Assembly: GCA_014379665.1 (NCBI GenBank) | Contig: JACMLK010000289.1 | Span: forward strand, 1 to 5,831 | Direction of reading: 5' to 3' | Origin: Saprospiraceae bacterium | GTDB taxonomy: Bacteria; Bacteroidota; Bacteroidia; Chitinophagales; Saprospiraceae | Length of the DNA: 5,831 nt | Part shown: positions 1 through 5,831 of the stretch, in pieces | Layout: each line of letters opens with the position of its first letter | How positions within the stretch are numbered: the stretch's first letter is position 1 | The notes under the pieces: model-generated | What the model was told of the DNA's origin: nothing | Databases searched by the model: none | The model's input: only the letters and a program-made list of their open reading frames with translations | Position numbers and translations under genes: made by a program

Positions 1-2
1 AA

Positions 3-1463
3 TCAGAATTCAAAACAACCAATATCGGGGACGGACTTTCTGATTTTACCAAGAATATCAGTTGTTATTAAAGGTAAAGACTTGCCTTTATTTAAAGCTA
101 CCGACATCGTATCCAACCGGTAATCGTTTTCATTTTGGTTTAAGAAAAGTCTGTCATTTGATTTAAGATTAATACAATTGTCACAATGATCAAAAAAATC
201 AGGTGTGTTTTCAGGGTCAAGTAATTCATCCACTCTAACTGCACAATGTGAAAAATGATAAATGAAATTATTGTCATCTTCACTGGCCTGACTTAATCCG
301 ATTTCATCCTGAGCCGAGCCCGAAAATATACAATTGCTGAACATGGCATTTAATTTGTTAAGCTTAACACCTGTACTGCAAAGAATATCTTCACAATAGA
401 AATCGGTGAGTATGACGGATTCATCCTGTCCTTCATAGTTGGCTACGGTACAATAGTTGAATTCGTAATCCCCACCATAAGTAAGTTGCAAACCATAAGT
501 GCTGTTGTCATAGAACAAACAATTCTCGGCATAAATTTTGCCATGCCTGCCTATGACAGCAGGGCCTCCGGTGTTAAAGATCTGACAGCCATACATAGAC
601 ACTTCTGCCAGTGAGTCCGCCCTGATTCCAATGATTGAATTTTTTATAATAGTGTTTCTTAGTACATTTTTTTTACATTCATGCCAGAAAAGTATTCCCA
701 CCCATTGAGATTTTATGTCTTTGTATTCTTCTTCAAGCCTGTCCCCCTGAATGATGACCGGGTTTTCAATTGTGCCCTGACTTATCAGTCGTCCATTTTT
801 ATAAAAAACCAATAAACCATCATTATATATCGAGTTTTCGTTTCTTACCACACCGCCATGTACATAAATTTTTGTTCCGGGTGGTAATATAAGCTGACAG
901 CTATCAATATACAGTATGCCGTAAATTACATACGGTTTCGGGTCATCCCAGATTCTGCTTCCAAATGAACAAGACAAAAGTGCCCCGCCACCTTTGCCGT
1001 TTGATGAAGGGATATAATTGGCATTTTGTCCCCAGGCTTCAAGATAGGTTATAGACGAATTTCCATTCACGGACACCAGAATCTGATCTTCAATTATAAA
1101 TGGTGAAACACTCAATGGTTTATCCGGATCAATGGTGACTTCCACAAAAATATATATACTATCTCTGCTGTTTATTTCAAGAGATCGGATGGTCGGACCT
1201 TTGATACCATCAGCATTAATCCTAAAAAATGAATTAGATTGGTTTTTCAGCTCGATATCAACCAGGATAGGTTGATCTTTTGGGTTATACACTTTGATAT
1301 ATCTGGTGGCAGATCCCAAAGTAGTGAATACAGTATCAAACCGCAATGTATCTTCTGAAAATGTAATTTGCACATCATTGCCCTCATAATAATCATCCCT
1401 TCTGCAAGATAAGATGCATAGGGTCAACAAAAAGAAAATGATCCATATATATTTAGACAACAT
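3..1463 (-). CDS. Beta-helix surface lipoprotein (right-handed parallel beta-helix repeats)
   Basis: Complete gene of 486 residues, ending in TGA. The N-terminus is a lipoprotein signal peptide: Lys4, a hydrophobic stretch at about 5-18, then ILSC with the lipidated cysteine at residue 20. The mature start, CRRDDYYE, has acidic residues at +4 and +5, loosely like the export signal that sends Bacteroidota lipoproteins to the cell surface (inference). Residues 30-145 look like an all-beta, Ig-like region with the phrase TVFTTLGSATRYIKVYN, which I recognise from Bacteroidota beta-helix lipoproteins. Residues about 180-410 contain beta-helix rungs with a recurring cysteine (GCQIF, ENCLF, NYCTV, SNCIF, SHCAV). 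The C-terminus, PDIGCFEF, resembles the DIGAYE ending of many beta-helix surface proteins. There is no T9SS C-terminal sorting domain; anchoring would be by lipid. Beta-helices often bind or cleave polysaccharide, but no catalytic residues can be identified, so the function is unknown. It is divergent from the glycosyltransferase operon. The family call is firm; the role is not. Confidence 0.85.
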   Translation of the reverse strand: MLSKYIWIIFFLLTLCILSCRRDDYYEGNDVQITFSEDTLRFDTVFTTLGSATRYIKVYNPKDQPILVDIELKNQSNSFFRINADGIKGPTIRSLEINSRDSIYIFVEVTIDPDKPLSVSPFIIEDQILVSVNGNSSITYLEAWGQNANYIPSSNGKGGGALLSCSFGSRIWDDPKPYVIYGILYIDSCQLILPPGTKIYVHGGVVRNENSIYNDGLLVFYKNGRLISQGTIENPVIIQGDRLEEEYKDIKSQWVGILFWHECKKNVLRNTIIKNSIIGIRADSLAEVSMYGCQIFNTGGPAVIGRHGKIYAENCLFYDNSTYGLQLTYGGDYEFNYCTVANYEGQDESVILTDFYCEDILCSTGVKLNKLNAMFSNCIFSGSAQDEIGLSQASEDDNNFIYHFSHCAVRVDELLDPENTPDFFDHCDNCINLKSNDRLFLNQNENDYRLDTMSVALNKGKSLPLITTDILGKIRKSVPDIGCFEF

Positions 1464-1534
1464 TCAAATTAATTTTAAAACTTCGTAACATAACGATACG
1501 AAACTGCAATTTATTCCACAACTGCGCATTATTT

Positions 1535-1542
1535 CAAAGTTA
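1535..1542 (-). promoter_or_regulatory. Candidate -7 element for the lipoprotein gene
   Basis: Read on the minus strand the sequence is TAACTTTG, an exact match to the Bacteroidota sigma-ABfr -7 consensus TAnnTTTG. Its 3' end lies about 70 bases upstream of the lipoprotein ATG. No convincing TTG-type -33 element is present at the usual distance; that position would fall at the left end of the inverted-repeat element. An octamer like this can occur by chance in A+T-rich DNA. Confidence 0.4.
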
Positions 1543-1559
1543 TAAGCACACTGAAATTC

Positions 1560-1583
1560 ACTAGTGCTCTGTCCATAAAAAGA
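1560..1583 (+). repeat. Left terminal inverted repeat of the 100-bp element
   Basis: This 24-base arm pairs with 1636-1659 with two mismatches (T1570 and A1580). It lies about 18 bases upstream of the candidate lipoprotein -7 element, so it would supply that promoter's -33 region. Confidence 0.75.
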
Positions 1584-1602
1584 GTTAAATTATAATGGCA
1601 GT

Positions 1603-1610
1603 TATATTTG
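1603..1610 (+). promoter_or_regulatory. TAnnTTTG octamer inside the inverted-repeat element
   Basis: The sequence TATATTTG matches the Bacteroidota -7 consensus and points towards the glycosyltransferase operon. It sits in the spacer of the 100-bp element, 132 bases before the first operon start. A possible TTA (1585-1587) lies 18 bases upstream, but no clear TTG -33 element. If active, the element would be an outward promoter for the operon. It may be chance. Confidence 0.25.
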
Positions 1611-1635
1611 GAAAAAGAACAACATTTTATTAAGT

Positions 1636-1659
1636 TCTATTTATGGACCGAGCACTAGT
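1636..1659 (-). repeat. Right terminal inverted repeat of the 100-bp element
   Basis: This arm is the partner of 1560-1583, with 22 of 24 positions complementary. It ends just before the -33 zone of the candidate operon promoter at 1683-1690. Confidence 0.75.
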
Positions 1660-1682
1660 TACAGTCCATCGGACAAATGTAC

Positions 1683-1690
1683 TATATTTG
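1683..1690 (+). promoter_or_regulatory. Candidate -7 element for the glycosyltransferase operon
   Basis: TATATTTG matches TAnnTTTG and lies 51 bases before the first operon ATG, giving a leader of about 45 bases. The -33 motif is weak: around 1660-1663 the sequence reads TACA rather than TTG. A small GTCC-ATC-GGAC hairpin (1664-1674) lies between the inverted-repeat element and this octamer and could be an operator or be meaningless. It is the best-placed promoter candidate for the operon. Confidence 0.45.
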
Positions 1691-1741
1691 CCACATTATT
1701 TAATAGTTGACTTTCTAAAGACACTAATATATTGACTTATT

Positions 1742-2428
1742 ATGCCCGTTGTTGATGTGATTATTCCGGTTTATAACGAGGAGCATTCCATCGGCAAAGT
1801 GATAAAAGAAATCCCGGCCGGATTAGTAAGACACATCATAGTCTGTAATAACGGAAGTACAGATGATACAGCTAACGTGGCAAAGCGAAATGGTGCAATA
1901 GTGGTGGATCATCCTGTAAAAGGGTACGGAGGTGCATGTTTGAAAGGCATGGAATATATGGCTTCATTAAATTTAAAACCAGATATTGTGGTTTTTCTTG
2001 ATGGAGATTATTCTGATTATCCTGAAGAAATGAGTTTACTAATAAATGAAATTATCATCCGGAATGCGGACATGGTCATTGGTTCAAGATCTTTAGGTGA
2101 GATGGAATCAGGAGCTATGTTGCCGCAACAGGTGTTTGGAAACTGGCTGGCCACGATGCTGATCCGCATGTTGTATGATTATCATTTTACAGATCTTGGA
2201 CCATTCAGAGCCATTAAATACAAGGCCCTTATGGACATGAGTATGAAGGATCAGACTTTTGGATGGACGGTGGAAATGCAGGTTAAAGCTGCAAAAATGA
2301 AGTTGAAAACGGGAGAGATCGGCGTCAGATATAGAAAAAGAATTGGTAAATCTAAAGTTTCAGGAACCGTAAAGGGAACTATGCTGGCCGGTCACAAAAT
2401 TCTATGGACCATTTTTAAATTAATATAA
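1742..2428 (+). CDS. GT2 glycosyltransferase, polyprenyl-phosphate-sugar synthase type
   Basis: A 228-residue soluble GT-A fold enzyme of family GT2, resembling dolichyl/polyprenyl-phosphate mannose or glucose synthases. Visible motifs are PVYNEE (9-14), NNGSTDDT (36-43, nucleotide binding), the metal-binding DGD (87-89), GSR (114-116), TDLGPFRAIK (150-159), GWTVEM (174-179) and the basic KSKVSGTVKGT (203-213). There is no C-terminal membrane domain, unlike ArnC or GtrB enzymes, so it is probably cytosolic or peripheral on the inner membrane. The family would transfer a sugar from a nucleotide donor to polyprenyl phosphate; the sugar (mannose, glucose or other) cannot be read from the sequence. 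The start is well fixed: an in-frame TGA lies three codons upstream (1733-1735). No Shine-Dalgarno is evident, as is usual in Bacteroidota. It is the first gene of a three-gene operon and a likely supplier of lipid-linked sugar to the GT-C enzyme at the operon's end (inference). Confidence 0.88.
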   Translation: MPVVDVIIPVYNEEHSIGKVIKEIPAGLVRHIIVCNNGSTDDTANVAKRNGAIVVDHPVKGYGGACLKGMEYMASLNLKPDIVVFLDGDYSDYPEEMSLLINEIIIRNADMVIGSRSLGEMESGAMLPQQVFGNWLATMLIRMLYDYHFTDLGPFRAIKYKALMDMSMKDQTFGWTVEMQVKAAKMKLKTGEIGVRYRKRIGKSKVSGTVKGTMLAGHKILWTIFKLI

Positions 2429-2431
2429 AAA

Positions 2432-3922
2432 ATGATGTGGTTGGAGTTTTTGGGTTATTTTATAATAGGCGTATATAGCCTTTCGCTAATTTATGTGACT
2501 GTTTTTTGTTTGATGCAACTTCAATTACTTTTCCGTTATTTTATCAAACCACAAATAAAAACCGTTGAATCTAAGAAATCTGTTGGAGATGAATCATGGC
2601 CATTTGTGACAATCCAACTTCCGGTTTTTAATGAAAAATATGTAGTAGCCAGACTGATCGACAATATTGTCAGTCTGGATTATCCCAAAGACAGATTTGA
2701 GATTCAGATTCTTGATGACTCTGTAGATGAAACCACTGAAATCATAAATGAAAAAGTAAAAGAGTACGCACAAAAGGGATTTCAAATACACAGCATTAAA
2801 AGGACTGACAGAAAGGGTTTTAAAGCCGGGGCTTTGGAAGAAGCTATGTCGTCAGCAAAGGGAGAATTTATTGCTATTTTTGATGCCGACTTTTTACCTG
2901 AAACAGATTTTTTGAAAGCTACCATTCCTTCCTTTGATGATCCTGGAGTAGGAGTGGTTCAAACGCGATGGGCTCATATCAACCAAAATTATTCTATACT
3001 AACAGAACTTCAGGCATTCCAATTGAATGTTCATTTCACCATTGAACAGAAGGGCAGATACAATGCTGGTTATTTGCTCCAGTTCAACGGGACAGCAGGT
3101 GTCTGGCGTAAAGCTTGCATCACCGATGCCGGAGGATGGGAATCAGATACTTTAACCGAAGACCTGGATTTAAGTTACAGAGCACAGCTTAAAGGATGGA
3201 AGATCAATTATCTGGAGGAGGTAACTGCACCAGCTGAATTACCGTCGGATATTAACGGATTAAAATCACAGCAATTCAGATGGATGAAGGGTGGGGCAGA
3301 AACAGCAAAAAAAATATTGCCGGCCGTGTGGTCTTCAGACATCATTTTAACCCAAAAGGTACAGGCGACCATACATTTGTTGTCAAGTTCAATTTTTATT
3401 TTCGTTTTTATTTTAGGCGTATTCAGCGTCCCGTTGTTATTTATATTGAATCCTTTGGGTTTGGGTGCCATACATTTTTTTGTATATCTGATATCCCTTT
3501 TATCCATAATCCTGGTATATGGAGTTGCGAACGTAGGAGTAGCCTGGCCTAAGGAAATTAAACTAATCATGATATTTAAATTTGTGCTTTTGTTTCCGGT
3601 GTTTGTATCGCTTTCCATGGGTCTGGCTTTTCACAATTCGTTGGCGGTGTTACAAGGATTTTTTGGAAAAACATCCGCTTTTGTGCGCACCCCTAAGTAT
3701 GGGGCATCCCGTGATTTGAAGAGTTTAGTGTCTTCGTCTTATTTTGCAAAGAAAATGGGTTGGGTTTCCATAGGGGAAGGATGCCTGAGTGTTTATTTTT
3801 TTATTGCCCTTTATTTTGGTTGGAAATTTGACATGAAGGAATTTTTTACCATGCACTTCTTACTTGCTCTGGGGTATCTGATGTTATTTTTATTTGCGTT
3901 GAAAAGCAGATTTACTAAATAG
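2432..3922 (+). CDS. Membrane GT2 glycosyltransferase, CslA/BcsA-like polysaccharide synthase
   Basis: A 496-residue inner-membrane enzyme of the cellulose synthase-like branch of GT2. Order: one N-terminal membrane segment (about 7-34), a cytosolic GT-A domain (about 56-300), then about five membrane segments (about 312-335, 345-370, 378-400, 448-464, 472-490). Catalytic landmarks are all present: DD (95-96), KAGAL (131-135), DAD (151-153), TED (242-244, catalytic base) and QQFRW (280-284). FNGTAGVWR (218-226) and LDLSYRAQLKGW (245-256) closely resemble plant CslA/CslC mannan and glucan synthases. GKTSAFVRTPK (412-422) sits where BcsA has its gating loop. There is no PilZ domain, so direct c-di-GMP control as in BcsA is not expected. 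It probably extends a beta-linked chain and moves it through its own membrane channel; the sugar is unknown. A single-addition role cannot be excluded. It starts 3 bases after the upstream stop; Met1 or Met2 could be the start. It ends 4 bases before the GT-C gene. Confidence 0.88.
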   Translation: MMWLEFLGYFIIGVYSLSLIYVTVFCLMQLQLLFRYFIKPQIKTVESKKSVGDESWPFVTIQLPVFNEKYVVARLIDNIVSLDYPKDRFEIQILDDSVDETTEIINEKVKEYAQKGFQIHSIKRTDRKGFKAGALEEAMSSAKGEFIAIFDADFLPETDFLKATIPSFDDPGVGVVQTRWAHINQNYSILTELQAFQLNVHFTIEQKGRYNAGYLLQFNGTAGVWRKACITDAGGWESDTLTEDLDLSYRAQLKGWKINYLEEVTAPAELPSDINGLKSQQFRWMKGGAETAKKILPAVWSSDIILTQKVQATIHLLSSSIFIFVFILGVFSVPLLFILNPLGLGAIHFFVYLISLLSIILVYGVANVGVAWPKEIKLIMIFKFVLLFPVFVSLSMGLAFHNSLAVLQGFFGKTSAFVRTPKYGASRDLKSLVSSSYFAKKMGWVSIGEGCLSVYFFIALYFGWKFDMKEFFTMHFLLALGYLMLFLFALKSRFTK

Positions 3923-3926
3923 GGCC

Positions 3927-5255
3927 ATGTCTTCAAAAACAACATACTATCTGTTGGCAGCCATAATGTCTGTTTTCCTGATTTCTATTATGGCGTTTGG
4001 CAAACAAAAAGATTTTTATCTGATGTTTCCGTTATACTCCATGGCATTTGTAAGTTATGCCCTGATTTTATTCAGAAATTACGGAACACTTAAGCAGTTG
4101 ATCTTGCTGGGTATCGTTTTAAGATTAATGTTTGTTTATTTCTTTCCAAATTTGTCCGATGACATGTACAGGTTTTATTGGGATGGCAGATTGATGGTTG
4201 AGGGTATCAATCCATATGGCGTTTTACCCTCTGAAGTAATAAGTTTGCGTCTTAAAAATCCGGACATCAATATATTCCATAAGTTAAATTCACCTGAATA
4301 TTATACTATTTATCCACCCGTAAGTCAGATATATTTTGCAGTCGGTGCCATTTTTGGGGATGTGTATAAGTCTGCAATGATAATGAAAGTTTTGTTTCTG
4401 ATTACTGAAATAGGAGGGTTGGTATTTATGCTTAAAATCCTGGACAAGTTACATTTGGATAGGAGACTATCCATGATATATTTTCTCAACCCTTTGATAA
4501 TGCTGGAAGGAGTTGGTAATCTGCACTTTGAGGTGGTAATGATAGCCTTTCTTTGTTTATCCATTTATTTTATATTTGAAAAAAAATGGTTATACGGGAG
4601 TATATGGATGGCAATGAGTATAGGTGTAAAATTGGTACCATTAATATTACTTCCTTTTTTATGGTTTATGCTGAAAGGAAAAGAACGATTAGTTTTTTTT
4701 GTCGTTTTATCTGTGATCCTGTGTATTATTTTTTTTCCTGTCACAGGCAGTGTAGAATTTGGATCATTTATGTCAAGTCTGGATCTCTATTTCAGGAAAT
4801 TTGAATTTAACGGAAGTATTTATTATGTATTAAGATCAATCGGTATGACCTTGACCGGATACAATCTCATCAGTTACATTGGACCGGCACTTGCTTTGGT
4901 TACGTTGAGTTTTAGTTTTTGGCTAGCGGCAAAAAAAGCTGAAGGAGGTCTTCCTGAATTTATGAAATACAGTCTAATGGTAGGTACTGTTTACTTTTTA
5001 CTTGCCACGACGGTACATCCATGGTATATAAGCACACTCGTATTTTTTAGTGTATTTACAGATATAAAATATGGAGTATTCTGGTCCTATCTGATATTTA
5101 TAACCTATGTTAATTACAGCTGCACGCCTTTTCATGAAAATATGTGGGCCGTTGCATCTGAATATGCAATATTGTTGATTTTAATCATTTTGGAGTATAA
5201 AAGACGTTTACCGCCATCGTTATCTGATAGCTGGCAAAGTGGTTGTGTTAAATGA
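3927..5255 (+). CDS. Multi-pass GT-C glycosyltransferase (GT87/MptB-like mannosyltransferase type)
   Basis: A 442-residue integral membrane protein with roughly eleven to thirteen hydrophobic segments. The first large extracytoplasmic loop carries the GT-C signature: SDDMYRFYWDG (77-87) followed by GINPY (93-97), with Asp78/Asp79 the likely catalytic or metal-binding acids, then YPP (129-131). Further family-like motifs are GNLHFE (197-202), KLVPL (235-239), FNGSIYY (294-300) and HPWY (364-367). GT-C enzymes take sugars from polyprenyl-phosphate donors on the periplasmic face, which fits the upstream GT2 as donor supplier. Bacteroidota homologues are often labelled mannosyltransferases; the actual sugar and acceptor are unknown. 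It starts 4 bases after the preceding stop, with no obvious Shine-Dalgarno. Its last 11 codons and stop overlap the end of the convergent Plug gene. The gene contains three 8-base homopolymer runs (A at 4579-4586, T at 4693-4700 and 4729-4736), but the reading frame is intact. Confidence 0.85.
   Translation: MSSKTTYYLLAAIMSVFLISIMAFGKQKDFYLMFPLYSMAFVSYALILFRNYGTLKQLILLGIVLRLMFVYFFPNLSDDMYRFYWDGRLMVEGINPYGVLPSEVISLRLKNPDINIFHKLNSPEYYTIYPPVSQIYFAVGAIFGDVYKSAMIMKVLFLITEIGGLVFMLKILDKLHLDRRLSMIYFLNPLIMLEGVGNLHFEVVMIAFLCLSIYFIFEKKWLYGSIWMAMSIGVKLVPLILLPFLWFMLKGKERLVFFVVLSVILCIIFFPVTGSVEFGSFMSSLDLYFRKFEFNGSIYYVLRSIGMTLTGYNLISYIGPALALVTLSFSFWLAAKKAEGGLPEFMKYSLMVGTVYFLLATTVHPWYISTLVFFSVFTDIKYGVFWSYLIFITYVNYSCTPFHENMWAVASEYAILLILIILEYKRRLPPSLSDSWQSGCVK
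5220..5255. other. 36-bp convergent overlap of two coding sequences
   Basis: The last codons of the GT-C gene (plus) and the Plug gene (minus) share these 36 bases. The codon boundaries coincide on the two strands: the Plug TAA is antisense to the TTA codon for Leu432 of GT-C, and the GT-C TGA is antisense to a TCA serine codon of Plug. No hairpin-plus-T-run terminator is visible between the genes, so transcripts from both sides probably run into each other's 3' ends. Confidence 0.85.
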
Positions 5256-5831
5256 GTTAAATCCAATGATCCTGTCATAAATATCCCCCAAACCTCTGAA
5301 ATAAACAATGGATTGATACTCATTTTCTGTATCAGACCAGCTTCCTTCCATGGTTCTGTAATCTATATTTCCATCTTTATCTACTATTCCATAACAATAA
5401 TTATAGTATCCCTGTTTCATGACAGCCTGAGTAGTATATATGCCTTTTTGTTCATTATACACCATCCTGTATTCTTCAGTAGGCTGCCAGTTATTCATAG
5501 CACCCAACACATAAATTTCCTGTCCTTTAAGGGATATTTCATCTGTCAACGCGAATATGACATTTGTATAATCTGATCTTATATCACGTTCTTCTGCCTT
5601 ATAATCACTATCCAATAGCGGGTTTCTTTGAATGATACTGCTGACAATGGAGTCTCTCAGACTTTGTCTGAGACTTTCATCTGCATTTACATTGTTGGTA
5701 AACTCATCCAAAACCGTGGTGATCAGTTTATTATTGAGTCCTTCAAAATTATCGATGATAAATTTGCCGTTGAAGTCAAAATTTGCCAAATACACTTTAT
5801 TTCTTCTGGGTTCGTCCAGTACCAATAAAAC
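5220..5831 (-). CDS. Type IX secretion system Plug protein (DUF5103 family), C-terminal part
   Basis: The reading frame runs off the right edge of the window, so only the last 203 residues are visible; the gene starts outside. Counting from the window edge, recognisable family phrases are YVLGAMNNWQP (107-117), MKQGYYNY (138-145), EGSWSDTENEY (162-172) followed by a VYFR strand, and YDRIIGF (185-191) near the C-terminus. These match the C-terminal part of DUF5103 proteins. In Flavobacterium johnsoniae this protein was found bound to the SprA translocon, closing its periplasmic opening when PorV is absent. It acts on the periplasmic side of the outer membrane. Family members are usually around 400 residues, so about half is seen. 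A TTG at 5823-5825 could be misread as a start, but the frame is open upstream of it and the protein begins in mid-domain. It overlaps the GT-C gene tail-to-tail. Identification rests on motif recall, not a search. Confidence 0.82.
   Translation of the reverse strand, partial: VLLVLDEPRRNKVYLANFDFNGKFIIDNFEGLNNKLITTVLDEFTNNVNADESLRQSLRDSIVSSIIQRNPLLDSDYKAEERDIRSDYTNVIFALTDEISLKGQEIYVLGAMNNWQPTEEYRMVYNEQKGIYTTQAVMKQGYYNYCYGIVDKDGNIDYRTMEGSWSDTENEYQSIVYFRGLGDIYDRIIGFNSFNTTTLPAIR

Larger units (their letters stand above)
1560..1659. mobile_element. 100-bp MITE-like element or IS remnant with 24-bp terminal inverted repeats
   Basis: The left arm (1560-1583) begins ACTAGTGCTCTGTCCATAAA. The right arm (1636-1659), reverse-complemented, begins ACTAGTGCTCGGTCCATAAA. 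Over 24 positions the arms match at 22, with mismatches at positions 11 and 21, and weaker similarity continues inward with one gap. The spacer is 52 bases with no open reading frame. The outermost CTAG occurs at both ends (1561-1564 and 1655-1658); because it is its own reverse complement it could be a 4-base target duplication or part of the repeat. Long near-identical arms around a short non-coding core fit a miniature inverted-repeat transposable element. A regulatory palindrome or a transcript hairpin is the alternative. No transposase is in the window. Confidence 0.55.
1464..1741. other. Divergent intergenic region carrying both promoter zones
   Basis: This 278-base gap separates the divergent lipoprotein gene and glycosyltransferase operon. 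It contains a 100-bp inverted-repeat element in its middle (1560-1659) and three octamers matching the Bacteroidota -7 consensus TAnnTTTG, listed separately. No credible small gene, tRNA or riboswitch was seen. The sequence is strongly A+T-rich. It must contain the promoter for the plus-strand operon unless transcription starts within the gene. Confidence 0.8.

Noticed and set aside
1560..1659. The inverted repeat read as a bidirectional intrinsic terminator.
   Set aside because: It sits upstream of both divergent genes rather than after any gene, its loop is 52 bases, and no T-run follows the arms.
1664..1674. GTCC-ATC-GGAC mini-hairpin next to the inverted-repeat element.
   Set aside because: A 4-base stem is too short to support a regulatory call by itself; it is mentioned only in the promoter entry.
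2650..2677. Nested palindromes within the CslA/BcsA-like gene: CAGACTGA/TCAGTCTG arms around a loop, overlapping the 12-base palindrome GACAATATTGTC.
   Set aside because: They lie inside a conserved coding region (residues about 74-82) where the codons are explained by the protein. There is no T-run and no sign of a gene boundary, so chance is the simplest explanation.
3208..3618. A 136-codon minus-strand reading frame inside the CslA/BcsA-like gene.
   Set aside because: It is antisense to a conserved GT2 domain and membrane segments, has no recognisable protein features, and is a shadow of the real gene.
5823..5825. TTG as the start codon of the Plug gene.
   Set aside because: The frame stays open to the window edge and the protein begins in mid-domain compared with the family length, so this is an internal leucine codon of a truncated gene.
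5313..5828. Two plus-strand reading frames (5313-5576 and 5628-5828) opposite the Plug gene.
   Set aside because: Their sequences are low-complexity translations antisense to clear DUF5103 motifs; there is no promoter or start context for them.
1..5831. CRISPR array, tRNA, rRNA, riboswitch or prophage attachment site.
   Set aside because: No regularly spaced direct repeats, cloverleaf-like sequence or conserved RNA core was found; nearly all of the window is protein-coding.

Overview
The window is A+T-rich bacterial DNA from a member of the Bacteroidota. The strongest evidence is the gene at the right edge. It encodes the C-terminal half of the type IX secretion system (T9SS) Plug protein (DUF5103 family), and T9SS is known only from this phylum. 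Supporting signs are a beta-helix lipoprotein of a type common in the phylum, octamers matching the Bacteroidota -7 promoter element (TAnnTTTG), and starts without clear Shine-Dalgarno sequences. A free-living, non-Bacteroides lineage such as Saprospiraceae or another Cytophagia/Chitinophagia-like group is plausible, but this is inference.

Layout: (1) 3-1463, minus strand: a 486-residue lipoprotein with an N-terminal beta-sandwich-like region and a right-handed parallel beta-helix. (2) 1464-1741: a divergent intergenic region. At its centre is a 100-bp element with 24-bp imperfect terminal inverted repeats (1560-1659), which looks like a MITE or insertion-sequence remnant. Candidate promoters lie on either side of it. 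(3) 1742-5255, plus strand: a tight three-gene operon with gaps of 3 and 4 bases. It encodes a short soluble GT2 enzyme of the polyprenyl-phosphate-sugar synthase type, a membrane GT2 enzyme resembling processive cellulose/mannan synthases (CslA/BcsA-like), and a multi-pass GT-C glycosyltransferase. (4) 5220-5831, minus strand: the 3' part of the T9SS Plug gene, whose end overlaps the end of the GT-C gene by 36 bases.

Working model (inference): the first GT2 charges a polyprenyl phosphate with a sugar. The GT-C enzyme could use this lipid-linked donor on the periplasmic side. The CslA/BcsA-like enzyme would polymerise, or add, sugars from a nucleotide-sugar donor across the membrane. Together they would make a cell-surface or secreted glycan. 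No flippase, acceptor synthase, c-di-GMP domain, polysaccharide lyase or export channel is visible in the window, so the product cannot be named. The genes are individually recognisable; the less ordinary points are their combination, the inverted-repeat element between the divergent promoters, and the overlapping convergent gene ends.
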